In this document: piece by piece, positions 22,417 through 34,000 of the stretch
How positions within the stretch are numbered: the first letter of the stretch is position 1
Layout of the letters: the number at the start of each line of letters is the position of its first letter
Assembly (NCBI GenBank): GCA_963555705.1
Contig: OY743189.1
Location: forward strand, 4,605,501 to 4,669,500
Reading direction: 5' to 3'
DNA length: 64,000 nt
From: Ligustrum vulgare
Taxonomy: Eukaryota > Streptophyta > Magnoliopsida > Lamiales > Oleaceae
Position numbers and translations under genes: made by a program
Notes under the pieces: generated by a model
What the model was told of the DNA's origin: nothing
Databases searched by the model: none
What the model saw: the letters and a program-made list of their open reading frames with translations, nothing else

Positions 22417-25400
22417 TTACAAATTGTTGAAAACTTCATTGTATACCACATTTGTCGTCTTATTCGTCCGGAGACCTTCCTTATCACAAATTAAAATCTT
22501 AAGTCCATCACAGCTCGTCACTCTAGAAATAGTAACATATAGTTGTCCATGACTTAAAACTGGCCGTTTCAAATACAACCCAACATTAGAAAGCAATTTT
22601 CCTTGACTTTGGTTAATCGCCATTGTATACGACATAATTACATGATATTGCCTTCTTGTGAATTTAAATGGAAACCTGGGTTTGATGGAGTCAACGACAT
22701 TCTTGGAATGAGGACGGTATCACCAGTATTGCTTCCAGCAAGTATTTTTTCTTCAAGCACGTGCTTTCCAAGCCTTGTAATGATCAATCTAGTTCCATTG
22801 TACAAACCAATAAAATGAACTTTATTTCTCAGTAACATTATACGAGTACCAACCTTAAGCCTCAATTCATGATTCGGCACGTCAGAACACCTTATCCAAT
22901 TCAAAAATTCAGGCGTGTGAAGATTTTGCAACACATCTACATTTACATCTGAACTGGATGTTGAATCAGAACTTAGATAAATTCTAAATTCCCTCAAATT
23001 AAGTGATATCATATATTCATTTACATATTGAACAACATCTAGAGTAGGTGCTAGAATAGCCCTTTCTTGCAAATGAGACGTGTCAGTCAACTCACATGAT
23101 AACCCAGGATATGTGCTATGAACAATTGCCTCCATTGGATTGTCTAAATCACTTATCAGCATATCATTCAGAATCTCAATTTCCACATGACCATCATTCG
23201 GTCCACCAATTGTACCGTCCCCAATGCTGGAAATCCATTTTGAAAACAACTTCAACTTGACACCATCAACATCAGTTCCAAGATTTTGTAGCCTTATATT
23301 TTTGGTCAACCTCTGAACTTTATAGTTTCTCTACAAAAATGACGAATTAATAGATGCAAACATTGTAATATCTAGGCCATGAAAACTTAAAAGATTTGAT
23401 AGGTATTACTCATACCAACACGGTGCACATTCTTTTCCGAAGGTTCATCATTAGAAACTCTACAGTTAAGCGTGCTTGGCTTGGAGCAATTCTATGATGT
23501 ATGACCCACTTGGAAATTTTCTCAAGAAGCGTGCGAGTGATGACAAAGTATACTGAAAAGACCATGTAGTGGGGACAGTATGTCGTCGATTTGTAAGGCC
23601 ATGGCATCTAGTTAAGTGCGACCTGGGTCGTTACAAACACATTATCCTACTGACTTCCTTTTGGAATAACAGGTAATGTATGTCGAAAATCCCCACCAAA
23701 AAACTTTAGTTTTACCTCCAAATGGTAAGTGGGTCCTCATTGAATTAATAAATCTCAAAATGTCCTTCATGCTTCTATCCAATGCCTTGAAACATTATTT
23801 GTTTATCATGGGTGACTCATCCCAAATAATAAGCTTACGTTTCACAATCGACTCAACAAGAGAGCTACCCTGTTTATTGTTGCATGTTGAATCTTCATTT
23901 GGAGTAATTGGAATTGCAAATCTAGAATGTGCAGTTCTACCAATTGGCAGTAAAAAGGGATGCTATTCCACTCGACACCACATTCAACACAATGTCACCC
24001 TTAGATCTTATAGCTGCAGAAAAAGTTTTTCAGATGAATGTTTTACCTATTCCTCCATAACCACACAAGAAGTATACTCCACCTTTGTCATTTTCGATCG
24101 TATCCATAATTGTGTTATATGCAATAAGTTGCTCATCATTTAATCTAGAAATCAACATTCCGTGCTCTACTCCCAAAGATAACCTATCATACATCATTTC
24201 ATCTTGTATCAATCTATTTGACAGCTCGAAAAGTATCCGACAGCTGGGAAATGCATTGTAGGAAAGTCATGCAAACTCTTTCCAAAACTCTGCAATATCT
24301 TCTGAATTTCCACACGGAAATAACTTTGTATTTTTTCATCATTCAATTGCAAGCCTGCATATTTTGCAAGTGTATCAATACTTTCAAACAAAAATAAATA
24401 AATAAATAAATAAAAACTCGCTACAATAGTAACAAATTGTAAAAATAGCACAATACTTTGATCATTTAAAATATTTCTCTGTGTGTATAGTATATCATTT
24501 GATAAGTATGTCCAACATTCTTCCCAAACATGTAATGGCCGCGATAATGACTCTGACAACAGAAGCATGGAAAAAGTCTTCTCAGTCTATCTATCGATGC
24601 CCAATGACTTGCTTCAACTATTCCATCAATGTATTCTCTATCATCATCCAATAGACCCATGGTATAGCAAGCTTCTCTAAAGTTTCATCACATGTAAAAC
24701 CATTTACAACCTTAATTTCATCGTAGATCGTGGGTCCACGCACAAATTTTAAAAGTGTCATCAAATAATAGCTTTCTCCACAGCCTGGAGGAATATAGAA
24801 AGTACGACCAACATAGAATCCATGCTGCCTCGGATGCCATTCTCTGATGGATACCACATAAATTTTGTCAAAAATTCAGCACATGTCAGATCCTTTGCAT
24901 AGAAAAACTTTTTGTTTGTATCCATCCAAGATAAAAAAATACTCGGTTCACAGTAGGCCTCTTAACTACTTCATCAATTGAATCAGAATCTAAAAAAATG
25001 ATGTTTTACTGATTTGGAAGATGAAAGCTCAAATGTTAAACTGGAGGATCTTTATTTTGGATGTCAAATTTAAAGATTCTCTACATAGCCTCGGAAGGTG
25101 AAATATATCTCCACTCATAGATCATATTGATCATCAACATTTTTTACCGAGCCATCTTCATTAGAACTTTGATAAAAAGAAGCAGTAATGCGATCATATC
25201 CCTTGTTAACATACTTAAATAAGTACTTGATTGATTGCACCACTCAATGTTCATATGGGCACCGTACTTCAGTAACAAAAATTGATTATGGGAAACCACA
25301 TATTTGTTATCAAGTTCAATATTATTTTTTATTACATGTCTTCCGTCGTTCCTTCTTCTATACACTGAATAGCTATACACATCAATACTGGTAGACTCGA

Positions 25401-26190
25401 CAAATATTTTAGGAAAGTGCTTCATACACCGACCATCTGCCATTCAAGGCGATGAACTCCTTAACTTGCCACATGGCCCATGCACCATAAAATCCTTAAC
25501 GACATTGTAATAGTGAGGATCTAATTCTTTATCGAGATTTTCTACTGATATAATACGATCAATATCTGCCTCTGTTGGATGTTTGTCTTCTGCAGCAAGA
25601 AACAATAAAATATGTGCACGCCATAGCCATCCTTCTGAAACTTGGATGTATATATAACTGTAAGATATTTCAAGTTAAGGAGCAGTCAGAAACATTAACC
25701 ACAAAAGGCATATGCAAAGTAATGATATCAATCCATAAATTTTATAAAACTTTACCTACTCTCACATTTCCAAATATCTTGTTCTTCCTGAGATCTTTAA
25801 TCAAATGGTCTAACTTCATTTTGAACATCTGACAAACAATATCTGGTTGGTCATGGGGTTTCAATCCCCTCCTTTCAACAAAGCATGTTATCTTCGGCCA
25901 TTTAGGATTGCATGTAAATTTGATGAAAAGATCTGGATATCTAACCCATTTACATATTTCCATGGAATCTTGATAATTCTGGATCATGTACTGTGCACCG
26001 ATAGTATATCTTACAGGCAATACAACATGTTTTCCCAGTGTAGACGGATTGATCTCCCCTTTCATCATTGCATAAGCTAACCCACAATACAAATTTCCTC
26101 TCAATTGCTTCTAGTTAAAGTGTATGTAACCCGGGTGCAACGACTCAATCATTGTGTATGCATCAGCTACAAATTGTTGAAAAAGCCGCC
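22417..26190 (-). pseudogene. Decayed Helitron Rep/helicase gene
   Basis: Minus-strand broken frames give, in order, the Helitron Rep N-terminal region (RLFQQFVADAYTM, then QNYQDSMEICKW and FTCNPKWPKI as Rep motif 1, about 25,990-25,880), the HUH region (RAHILLFL, about 25,625), HGPCGK and YRRRNDGRHV, Rep motif 3 (KYLFKYVNKGYDR, about 25,220), REWHPRQHG, GLLDDDREYIDG, Walker A GYGGIGKTF (about 24,035), and the PIF1-type C-terminus (TRLGKHVLEEKI, NQSQGKLLSNVGLYL, SHGQLYVTISRVTS). Shifts and stops separate these blocks. The HUH motif reads RAH rather than the usual HAH. The intact protein would nick DNA and drive rolling-circle transposition; this copy cannot. The 5' end is lost near 26,190 and the 3' terminus was not found. 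Confidence 0.88.
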
Positions 26191-29100
26191 TGGCGAAGCA
26201 AATGAGGTAGCCAGGCGCTACCCCAAATGCAACATCTTAAATAGGGAAAGTAGTAGCTCGGTGCTGCGGTTGAAGAAACGGCAGGGACAGTAGCTCCTCG
26301 GCATTGCTGTTTGAAATTTCATGGCGCTTAGGTGCCACATCCCAGAATAGAAGCTAAAATTACATCCTTCGATCCATCCCCTGTAATTATTTTATTAACA
26401 GAACAAAGAAAGGAAAAAAGAAAAAAACACAAAGTAGGATGGAACTCTATCTATCGATCAATTAGATTTGAGATTTGGCTCAACACGTTCAATAAGTTCA
26501 ACTCGACTCGATTAATATTTGATCAATTCATTTGTATATTTCAATGACAAATAGTAGAGATTTACTAATTAATAGGCTAACTCAACGATTAAGATCAAAA
26601 ACCCATCAAGAATTTACATGTTACATCAAAAATATGTAATGTTCTCTTAACTGGAACTTTTGTCGAAGGTTTATCTTTAAAAATATACAAAGAGAGTTGA
26701 CCGAGTTCAGAAAGTCCCAGGAGTTCAAAGAATATTTTTATTTCGTTACTCCAATATATTCCTAAGCATACAACTTTTAAACTTTGATTTCTATTAACTT
26801 ATAGAAAGATGGTCTCTTACACTGGGTTAGTGGATATTGTTGTGGAATACATCAAATTCACAGAAACAAAGGCTAAAATTGCATCTTTCATTCTGTCCCA
26901 TATAGTTATCACATTGACAAAAGAAACAATGGAAAAGCATAAAGAACATAAAGTAGAAATTCAGAATTAGAGCTCAATTAAACATAAAACACTGAATAAC
27001 AACATCAGAGCTCACTGAATAAAACTATAAAGGAAAGGCAATTGGGGGGAGGAATTAGAGCTCGCTATAATTCTGAGCATTGTGCCTGAACCTCTTGCTT
27101 GAATTCACAATAGAATTTAACAGCTTGATAGCATGAATTTAGAGAAGACACGATTGATATGGTTTCTTGCTGAGTTAGGAAGTAGGAAAACAGATGAATA
27201 AACCAAGAAGAAGTGTGCTAAAAATTTAACCAATAAGAAATATGTCATTAGGAAGGTGAGGTTATGATTCATGACTTTTGGACTTCCAATAAAGAAGATC
27301 CACACTGCCATAATGATGAGTGCTGGTATTACTTTTAGCATAAAATATGTATATATTTTTTTATTTATTTAGTTTACTACACTATATTCCAATTGACGGT
27401 TTAGATAATATTTTACTTTCATTACTCCAATAATTTCAGAAAGTATGAGAAGTTCAAATAATATTTTGATTTCATTACTTTTCAGTTGTTGTGAATGACT
27501 TGAATTTTTCGTGTGGGAGAGTGAGGGGTTACATAGAAATCACATTTAAATACCTTTGAAGAGTGATGTAGGATCACCTACGAATTCACAAAGAACACAA
27601 TCGCTAAAACACACAAAGAACATGGATTGCAATTTCGAGAAAACTCACAACTTTTATTCGAAATCAACCAAAACATAGTAGGGATAATAAAAGAGTTTAA
27701 ACACTGAGCCATAATGGGATTTGACAATGAAATTGACCGAACTTATGAAATAAATAAACAATTTACCCAAAATATTAAAACAAACAACAAATTGTAGTTT
27801 TTAATTAAGCCGGCAACTTCAAATGGAATCAAGTAGATTGAACATTGAAAACTCTAATTTGTCAATACACATTGAAATATAATACTGTTAACTTGTTTTT
27901 GGAAAAAAAATTGATCAAATGTTCCTTTTGGTCTCCACAGTTTCAAGGCATTTATGATTTCCTCATGGTTTTCCTTTTCTAACAAAACACGACCTTTGAT
28001 TTCCATATGTTTTTCCTTTTCTAATTTTTCCATTGCTCTTTGGAGTTTCATTATACTAACATGAAAATTCTGTTGGACGGTTAGTTTGGTTGGAATTTTG
28101 ATGTGGACTGCTTGTAGTATGTTGACGTTGAATCCTAGGTATGAAGCCTGTTAATATGGAGTCACATTTTCTATGCTGTTTAGTAACATGAATTTGCTTC
28201 AAAGCCTTATATTTTGCATTGCAGTAGTTGTCAATATATACTTTTGTTTGCAGGTTCAAATTCTTACTGATTGTAATGCTACGAGGATATATCTTTACCA
28301 GATGAATTAATTATAGTAATGTGCATTAGGTCTTCATGTGAACTGTGGGAAAAGACTGCCATCTTTGGGAGATTAATCTATGATTCATCATTCCTAAATG
28401 AAAATGGCTCAGACACTTAATATAAGATAAAGTGGATCATTATTTATGATGTTATTTATACTTTTGATTTAGGACTTAGCTTCTAAATAAGCAGTGAATT
28501 ACTATTTCATCTATTTCAGTGGAAGCTCCAGTGCACTTTTGAAGCCTCATGTTTTAGCCTTTAATAAGAATATATGGGAAGTCCCAAAGAGTGCACATCG
28601 TATAACAAATGACTTGTCGATTGAAAGTCAGGCTCAATTTCATTCTTTTTGGTTACTTTAAATTTTACTCCCAAGTTCAGAATGGAACTATCATAAGTGG
28701 TACCTCGATATGTATGCATATTTTAGGTTCTTGGATTTTTACCTCTTAAAGATCATTATTAATTTTATATTTTCTTTTAGTTCTAGAATGTTTTCTTAAA
28801 TATGTCAAATGAATGCTATGATCAAATATATCCAGAGTCTTAAGACTTTCCTAAATAGTTACTTCTGGGAGTGACTTCACATAAGATACTACTATAGAAC
28901 TTTGATTTTTCTAGAATACATGCCCTTGACTAACCAAGAAATGCTAGATTTAAGTGCACACCTAAATAAAAACAATACAAACAGTAATAACAATACACTT
29001 AAATAAAAACATTGCAGGAAAGGAGGCGAATTTCTTTTCAGTTCAGCAATTTCAAGAAAACAACCAAAACATAACATATGGCCTTCATCTCAGTTGTGTT

Positions 29101-29194
29101 AGATCAACCATTGAGCATCACAACATTCATTACCAAACAAAACTAAATAACTTGCATAATAAATCATGACGCTAACCAATAAACGATAAGCAAT
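26191..29194. other. Intergenic DNA with diverged internal duplications
   Basis: No gene is recognised. A segment of about 90 bases near 26,345-26,430 (GCTAAAATTACATCCTTCGATCC) recurs diverged near 26,868-26,955. A second segment near 26,700-26,760 (TTCAGAAAGTCCCAGGAGTTCAAA) recurs near 27,432-27,485. Together they suggest an old tandem duplication of about 0.5-0.7 kb. Minus frames at 27854-28051 (charged, Lys/Glu-rich) and 28056-28259 could be remnants of one broken coding sequence, but I cannot assign them. Confidence 0.4.
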
Positions 29195-29527
29195 TTATGC
29201 GTCATCCTTCTCCTTCTTAATCACGATGCACAATTTCTTATCAGAGGCAATAGACGAAAGTTCAGAAAGTATCCCCCTTTTCTCAGTATATGTAACATGT
29301 CCTTCAATTTCTGGAGATATAATATTTGCACTCTTTAGAGGAGTAAAGACTTCATCAATGAACGACGAATCTTTTACGCTACGCACTTCGTTCTTGGACA
29401 TCTTAGAATATATGTTCCAAAAACATTGATAAAACAACATACTTACCTTCATATCATGAAACATGAACTCGAGGCTGAAAGTCTCTGTGGGGTCATCATG
29501 CACAATGGTATGGTACGCGCGAATCAC
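29195..29527 (-). CDS. Unassigned short ORF beside the Gypsy insertion
   Basis: This is a minus-strand open frame of 110 codons. The C-terminal part, from a second Met at 29399-29401, reads as ordinary soluble protein (IISPEIEGHVTYTEKRG, then ASDKKLCIVIKKEKDDA and stop) with an acidic/basic tail. I do not recognise the family. A GTAAGT and a TTCTAAG near 29,404-29,450 look like splice sites, but the implied intron of about 45 bases would be very short for a plant. It could be a terminal exon of a host gene whose 5' part was displaced by the Gypsy element, or chance. Confidence is low. Confidence 0.25.
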   Translation of the reverse strand: MIRAYHTIVHDDPTETFSLEFMFHDMKVSMLFYQCFWNIYSKMSKNEVRSVKDSSFIDEVFTPLKSANIISPEIEGHVTYTEKRGILSELSSIASDKKLCIVIKKEKDDA

Positions 29528-29571
29528 ACAGACCTTAACATTCCATCAAATGCGAAGAATGCAACCTTGAC

Positions 29572-30402
29572 TGATGAGTACCTGAGTGACCATACGAGTA
29601 AGGACCCGTTGCATGTACCAGTGAGACCAATAACGAGGCTGAGGGCTAAGAAGATCAAGCAAGCAATGCAGGGGTTTATGCAAGTTTGGGTGGATGAATA
29701 TTCAAATGCATGGTCAAAGACTCCATTTTTAATGCATGACAATATGGAAGATGCGCCAAAACCATTACAAGGCATTTGGGTCAAAGAACAAGGAGGAAAC
29801 AATTCAGAGGGCCTTTTACGGCCGTAAGGTTTGGCGTTACGGCCGTAACTTTGCTATCGCACGACCGTAACAATCATTTCACGTCCGTAATGGAGATGCA
29901 GTTTTTTTTATTCAGAAGGTGACTTACGGCCGTAAGCACCAATGTCACGGCCGTAAGAGATAAAAACAGTTTTTAGACCCGATTACGGCCGTAAACACAT
30001 ATGTTACGGCCGTAAAAATGCGCCGCTTCTTATTTTAGGTATTTTGCGGCTAGGTTATTTTGGACGCGTTTTTGGACTATATTAGCTTTTCTTTGTCATT
30101 GTAAACAATACAACTTTTATGATTAATGAGATTGCTTGAATTAGGTGAGTTTATCCCTGTTCTTCTTCGTTCTTGATTGAACCCCTTGAACTTATCAAAG
30201 GATTTAACAACCTTTGTGGTGTTCACCCCTTTATGGTTCTTCATTCCGCATCTTAACGGGTATTGGATTTGATACATCCTTGGTTCTGGAGTCGTGAGTG
30301 TCGGGTCATATTGTTATCGTCAATTAATCTGGATTTCGAACTTTCCAAGTGTTTAATTCAATTTCCGCGAGATCTCGTGATTCCCCAACAAGAATCACAT
30401 CA
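29572..30402 (+). repeat. Gypsy 5' LTR, 831 bp
   Basis: It starts TGATGAGTACC and ends AATCACATCA. Its first 256 bases repeat the last codons of pol (including GPITRLRAKKIKQ), followed by an array of ACGGCCGT palindromes (29816-30015). Two of the eight palindromes are mutated here (CGACCG and CGTCCG) but intact in the 3' LTR. Confidence 0.93.
29816..30015 (+). repeat. Array of eight ACGGCCGT palindromes (5' LTR)
   Basis: There are eight copies of YACGGCCGTAA in 200 bases; five are the perfect 12-bp palindrome TTACGGCCGTAA, one reads CACGGCCGTAA, and copies 3 and 4 carry one substitution each. Spacing is irregular, so this is not a simple tandem repeat. Confidence 0.9.
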
Positions 30403-30404
30403 TT

Positions 30405-30416
30405 TGGTATCAGAGC
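30405..30416 (+). other. Gypsy primer-binding site (initiator Met-tRNA)
   Basis: TGGTATCAGAGC two bases after the 5' LTR is complementary to the 3' end of initiator Met-tRNA. Confidence 0.9.
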
Positions 30417-31033
30417 TTGGCTCTAAATCCAGGTTTTGATATAATTCTTGTTTTGTTTCATTTTTTTTTCTTCATTAGATTTCATTGTTCTTGAGCCATC
30501 GTTGAATCAATAGTAGATTCTTGGGTTTCTTGAAATTCTTCACTATTTCAAGATTGGTCTAGTTTCAATTTTGTTATTATTGATTGTTCTTGATTAGCCA
30601 AAAAAAAAAAGTACGAAATTCAGATAAAAAAAAAAAAGTGATTATTATTGAAGAGCAAAATCAAGAACACAATTCCATATTCAAGAAGATCTTTCTTGAT
30701 ACCTTTTATTTTTCCCACATTCTTAGTTTTCTTCATCCATCACTACTTTCAAATTCTTTCATTCCAGTTACATCAATTTTCTTGAGTCCAATATTCCATC
30801 AAATCTTCTTTTCTTCTGTTTGTGTCTTGCACCTTGGGTTCATTCCACAAGGACCAAATCCGTGACTAGTTTGGTGGGTTCTTTGAGAACTTGAGGAATG
30901 GGATAGAGAGGAAAAAGGCAGAGTGGTGAGATCAATAGAGGGAAAAAGCCGAATAGAGTGATACACGAGTGCTAAACACGTGAGGATATATTTTTCTTGA
31001 AAAATTATATTTTTTTTCTTTTGATCACTAACC
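30417..31033 (+). other. Gypsy 5' leader
   Basis: About 620 AT-rich bases between PBS and gag start, with poly-A runs near 30,600-30,640. No gene is seen; the frames at 30584-30865 and 30799-31203 look incidental. Confidence 0.7.
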
Positions 31034-34000
31034 ATGTCACAGAAAGACGCATCATCGACATGGGAGGATAACCAACAGTTCCACTTCCTTGCAATGTTGG
31101 AAAAACGATTCGAGAAGTTGGATGCGAGGTTGGGGGAAATTAAAAACTCTGTGGACACGAATAGTGCGAATATTGCCCAACTACATAGAGAGCAGCCGCG
31201 CACGGCTCCTAATATCTGGAGGCCGCAAAGGTATGACCGTAATCCTAGAAATAGAGATTGGGATGATGATGATGTTGAGATAGGTGATAGTGTTGATGAT
31301 GATAGTGGAAATGTGTCAGTGGCTAGCTTGGGTAGGAGAAGAGGTCGAGGTGGTCGGCGTGGAAGGGGCCATAGGCGTGAATATAGGGATGATGATGGGA
31401 TGGGATGGATAGAAGCCTGGGAAACATTAAAATGTCTATACCAGCTTTCCAGGGTAAAAGTGATCCGGAGGTGTACCTTGAGTGGGAGAAGAAGGTCGAA
31501 CTAATTTTTGAGTGCCATAACTACTCAGAGGAAAAGAAGGTGAAGTTAGCCATTATAGAGTTCGCAGATTATGCACTTGTGTGGTGGGATCAATTAGTGA
31601 CAAGTAGGAGGAGAAACCGTGAACGACCTGTCGAGGCCTGGAACGAGTTGAAGGGTTTGATGAGAAAAAGGTTTATGCCCAACCATTACTATAAGGACTT
31701 GTACCAGAAACTCCAAACTTTGTCTCAGGGTTCGAAGAGTGTCGAGGAATACCATAAAGAGATGGAGATTGCTATGATCCGAGCGAATATTGAGGAGGAT
31801 CCGGAGGCCACAATGGCCAGGTTTTTGAGTGGTTTGAACAGGGACATTGCAAATGTAATAGAACTGCAACATTATGTTGAACTGGAGGAGATGTTGCACA
31901 TGGCGATGAAGGTGGAGAGGCAGCTGAAGAGGAAAGGAACAGCGAAGTACTCGTCGGGTTCCACCCCTTGGAAACCTACGTGGAGTGGAAATAACAAAAA
32001 TGAAGGAGCTGCTCAAAAGGGGAAGCCAGAACCACCAAAGGCTCGAGAGGAGTCTACCAATAAAGGTAACCCCGCTTCTAACTTTCAACCTCCTAGAAGT
32101 AGGGACATCAAGTGTTTTAGGTGTATGGGAATCGGACACATTGCATCACAATGCCCGAACAAGAAAATAATGCTTGTGCGAAACGGGGTGGTGGTGTCGG
32201 AGGATGAGGTTGAGGATGATGATGAGTTTAGGGACATGCCTGCCTTAGAAGAAGCTAGTGATTGCGATGATGGAGATTATGCGGTAGCTCAATCCCTTAT
32301 TACTAGGCGTGCCCTTAGTACCCAAATTAAGGTGGAGGAATCGGGTGAGCAAAGGGAAAACATATTCCATACTAGATGCTTTGTTAATAATAAAGTGTGT
32401 AGTTTGATCATTGATGGGGGGGGTTGTACCAACGTGGTTAGTACCACTCTTGTTGAGAAATTGTGTTTACCTATTATCAAACACCCTAGGCCTTATAAAT
32501 TACAGTGGCTGAATGAGTCCGGTGAGATAAAAGTAAATAAGCAGGTGTTAATCAACCTTTCTATCGGGAAATACGAGGATGAGTTAATTTGTGATGTGGT
32601 TCCAATGCATGCTGGACACATCCTGTTGGGTCGGCCATGGAAATATGACAGGAGGGTGGTACATGACGGGTACAAAAATAGATACAGTTTTACGAAGGAT
32701 GGGAAAAGCACTCGACTTATGCCATTAACTCCACAGCAAGTTTATGAGGATCAGCTGAAACTAAAGAGTGAGGAAGAGAAGACAAAGAGAGTTGGGACCC
32801 CGATCCAAGAAAAAGGAGAGCTGAGTGTTCAAAAGAGAGTTGGGACCACGATCCCAGAAAAAGGAGAGCTGAGAGAAAAACAGAGAGTTGAGGGTTCCAC
32901 CTCAGAAAAAGGAGAGCGAGTGACGAGTGCCAGAAAAGAAAGAGGAGAGAAAACCAAAGTGAGCTTCCTAGCCAAAAAGAGTGATATCAAAAGAGCTGCC
33001 CTTGACCACCAACCAATGGTCTTACTAATGTACAAGGACTCCTTCCTTGCGCTCGGTGACACTAACTCTTCCCTCCCCCATTTAGCTGTTTCTCTTTTAC
33101 AGGAATTTGATGATGTATTCCCGGAAGACATACCCAGTGGGCTGCCACCCATTCGGGGCATCGAGCACCAGATTGATTTTGCACCGGGAGCTGTCATTCC
33201 AAATAGGCCTGCATATAGAAGCAATCCGGAGGAAACAAAGGAGCTTCAGTGGCAAGTTGACGAGTTGTTGAGCAAGGGCTACGTTCGAGAAAGCATGAGC
33301 CCATGCGCGGTGCCGGTCTTATTGGTGCCCAAGAAGGATGGAACCTGGAGGATGTGCGTGGATTGTAGGGCCATCAACAATATCACGGTAAAGTATCGCC
33401 ATCCTATACCTAGGTTAGATGACATGCTTGATGAATTGTATGGTTCATGCGTCTTTAGTAAAATTGACCTTAAGAGTGGATATCACCAAATACGCATGAA
33501 AGAGGGGGACGAATGGAAAACTGCATTCAAGACCAAATACGGGCTTTATGAATGGTTAGTTATGCCGTTTGGTCTCACCAATGCACCTAGTACATTCATG
33601 AGGTTGATGAACCATGTTTAACGAGCTTTCATTGGTAAATTTGTGGTCGTGTATTTTGATGACATTTTAATTTATAGTAAGAATGTAGAAGAGCATGTTA
33701 GGCATTTGAGGTCTGTACTTGATGTTTTACGCACTGAAAATTTGTATGCTAACTTTAAAAAGTGTACATTTTGCATCGATAAGGTCATATTCCTTGGTTA
33801 TGTTTTTGGTAAGGATGGTATTGCGGTTGATGAGGAGAAAATCTGAGCTATTCGGGAATGGCCAACACCAAAGAGTGTAACTGAGGTAAGGAGTTTTCAT
33901 GGGTTAGCAAGTTTTTATAGGAGGTTTGTGAAAGATTTCAGTACAATCGCCACACCACTCACTGAGGTAATTAAAAATAGTGTGGGTTTCCGTTGGGGGG

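Noticed and set aside
27117..27341. Hydrophobic 74-codon minus-strand frame as a membrane protein
   Set aside because: AT-rich DNA gives hydrophobic translations by chance; no start context, neighbours or homology support it.
29816..30015. Regularly recurring palindromes that might suggest a CRISPR array
   Set aside because: The repeats are 12 bp, irregularly spaced, inside a eukaryotic LTR and duplicated with it; there are no cas genes and spacers are not uniform.
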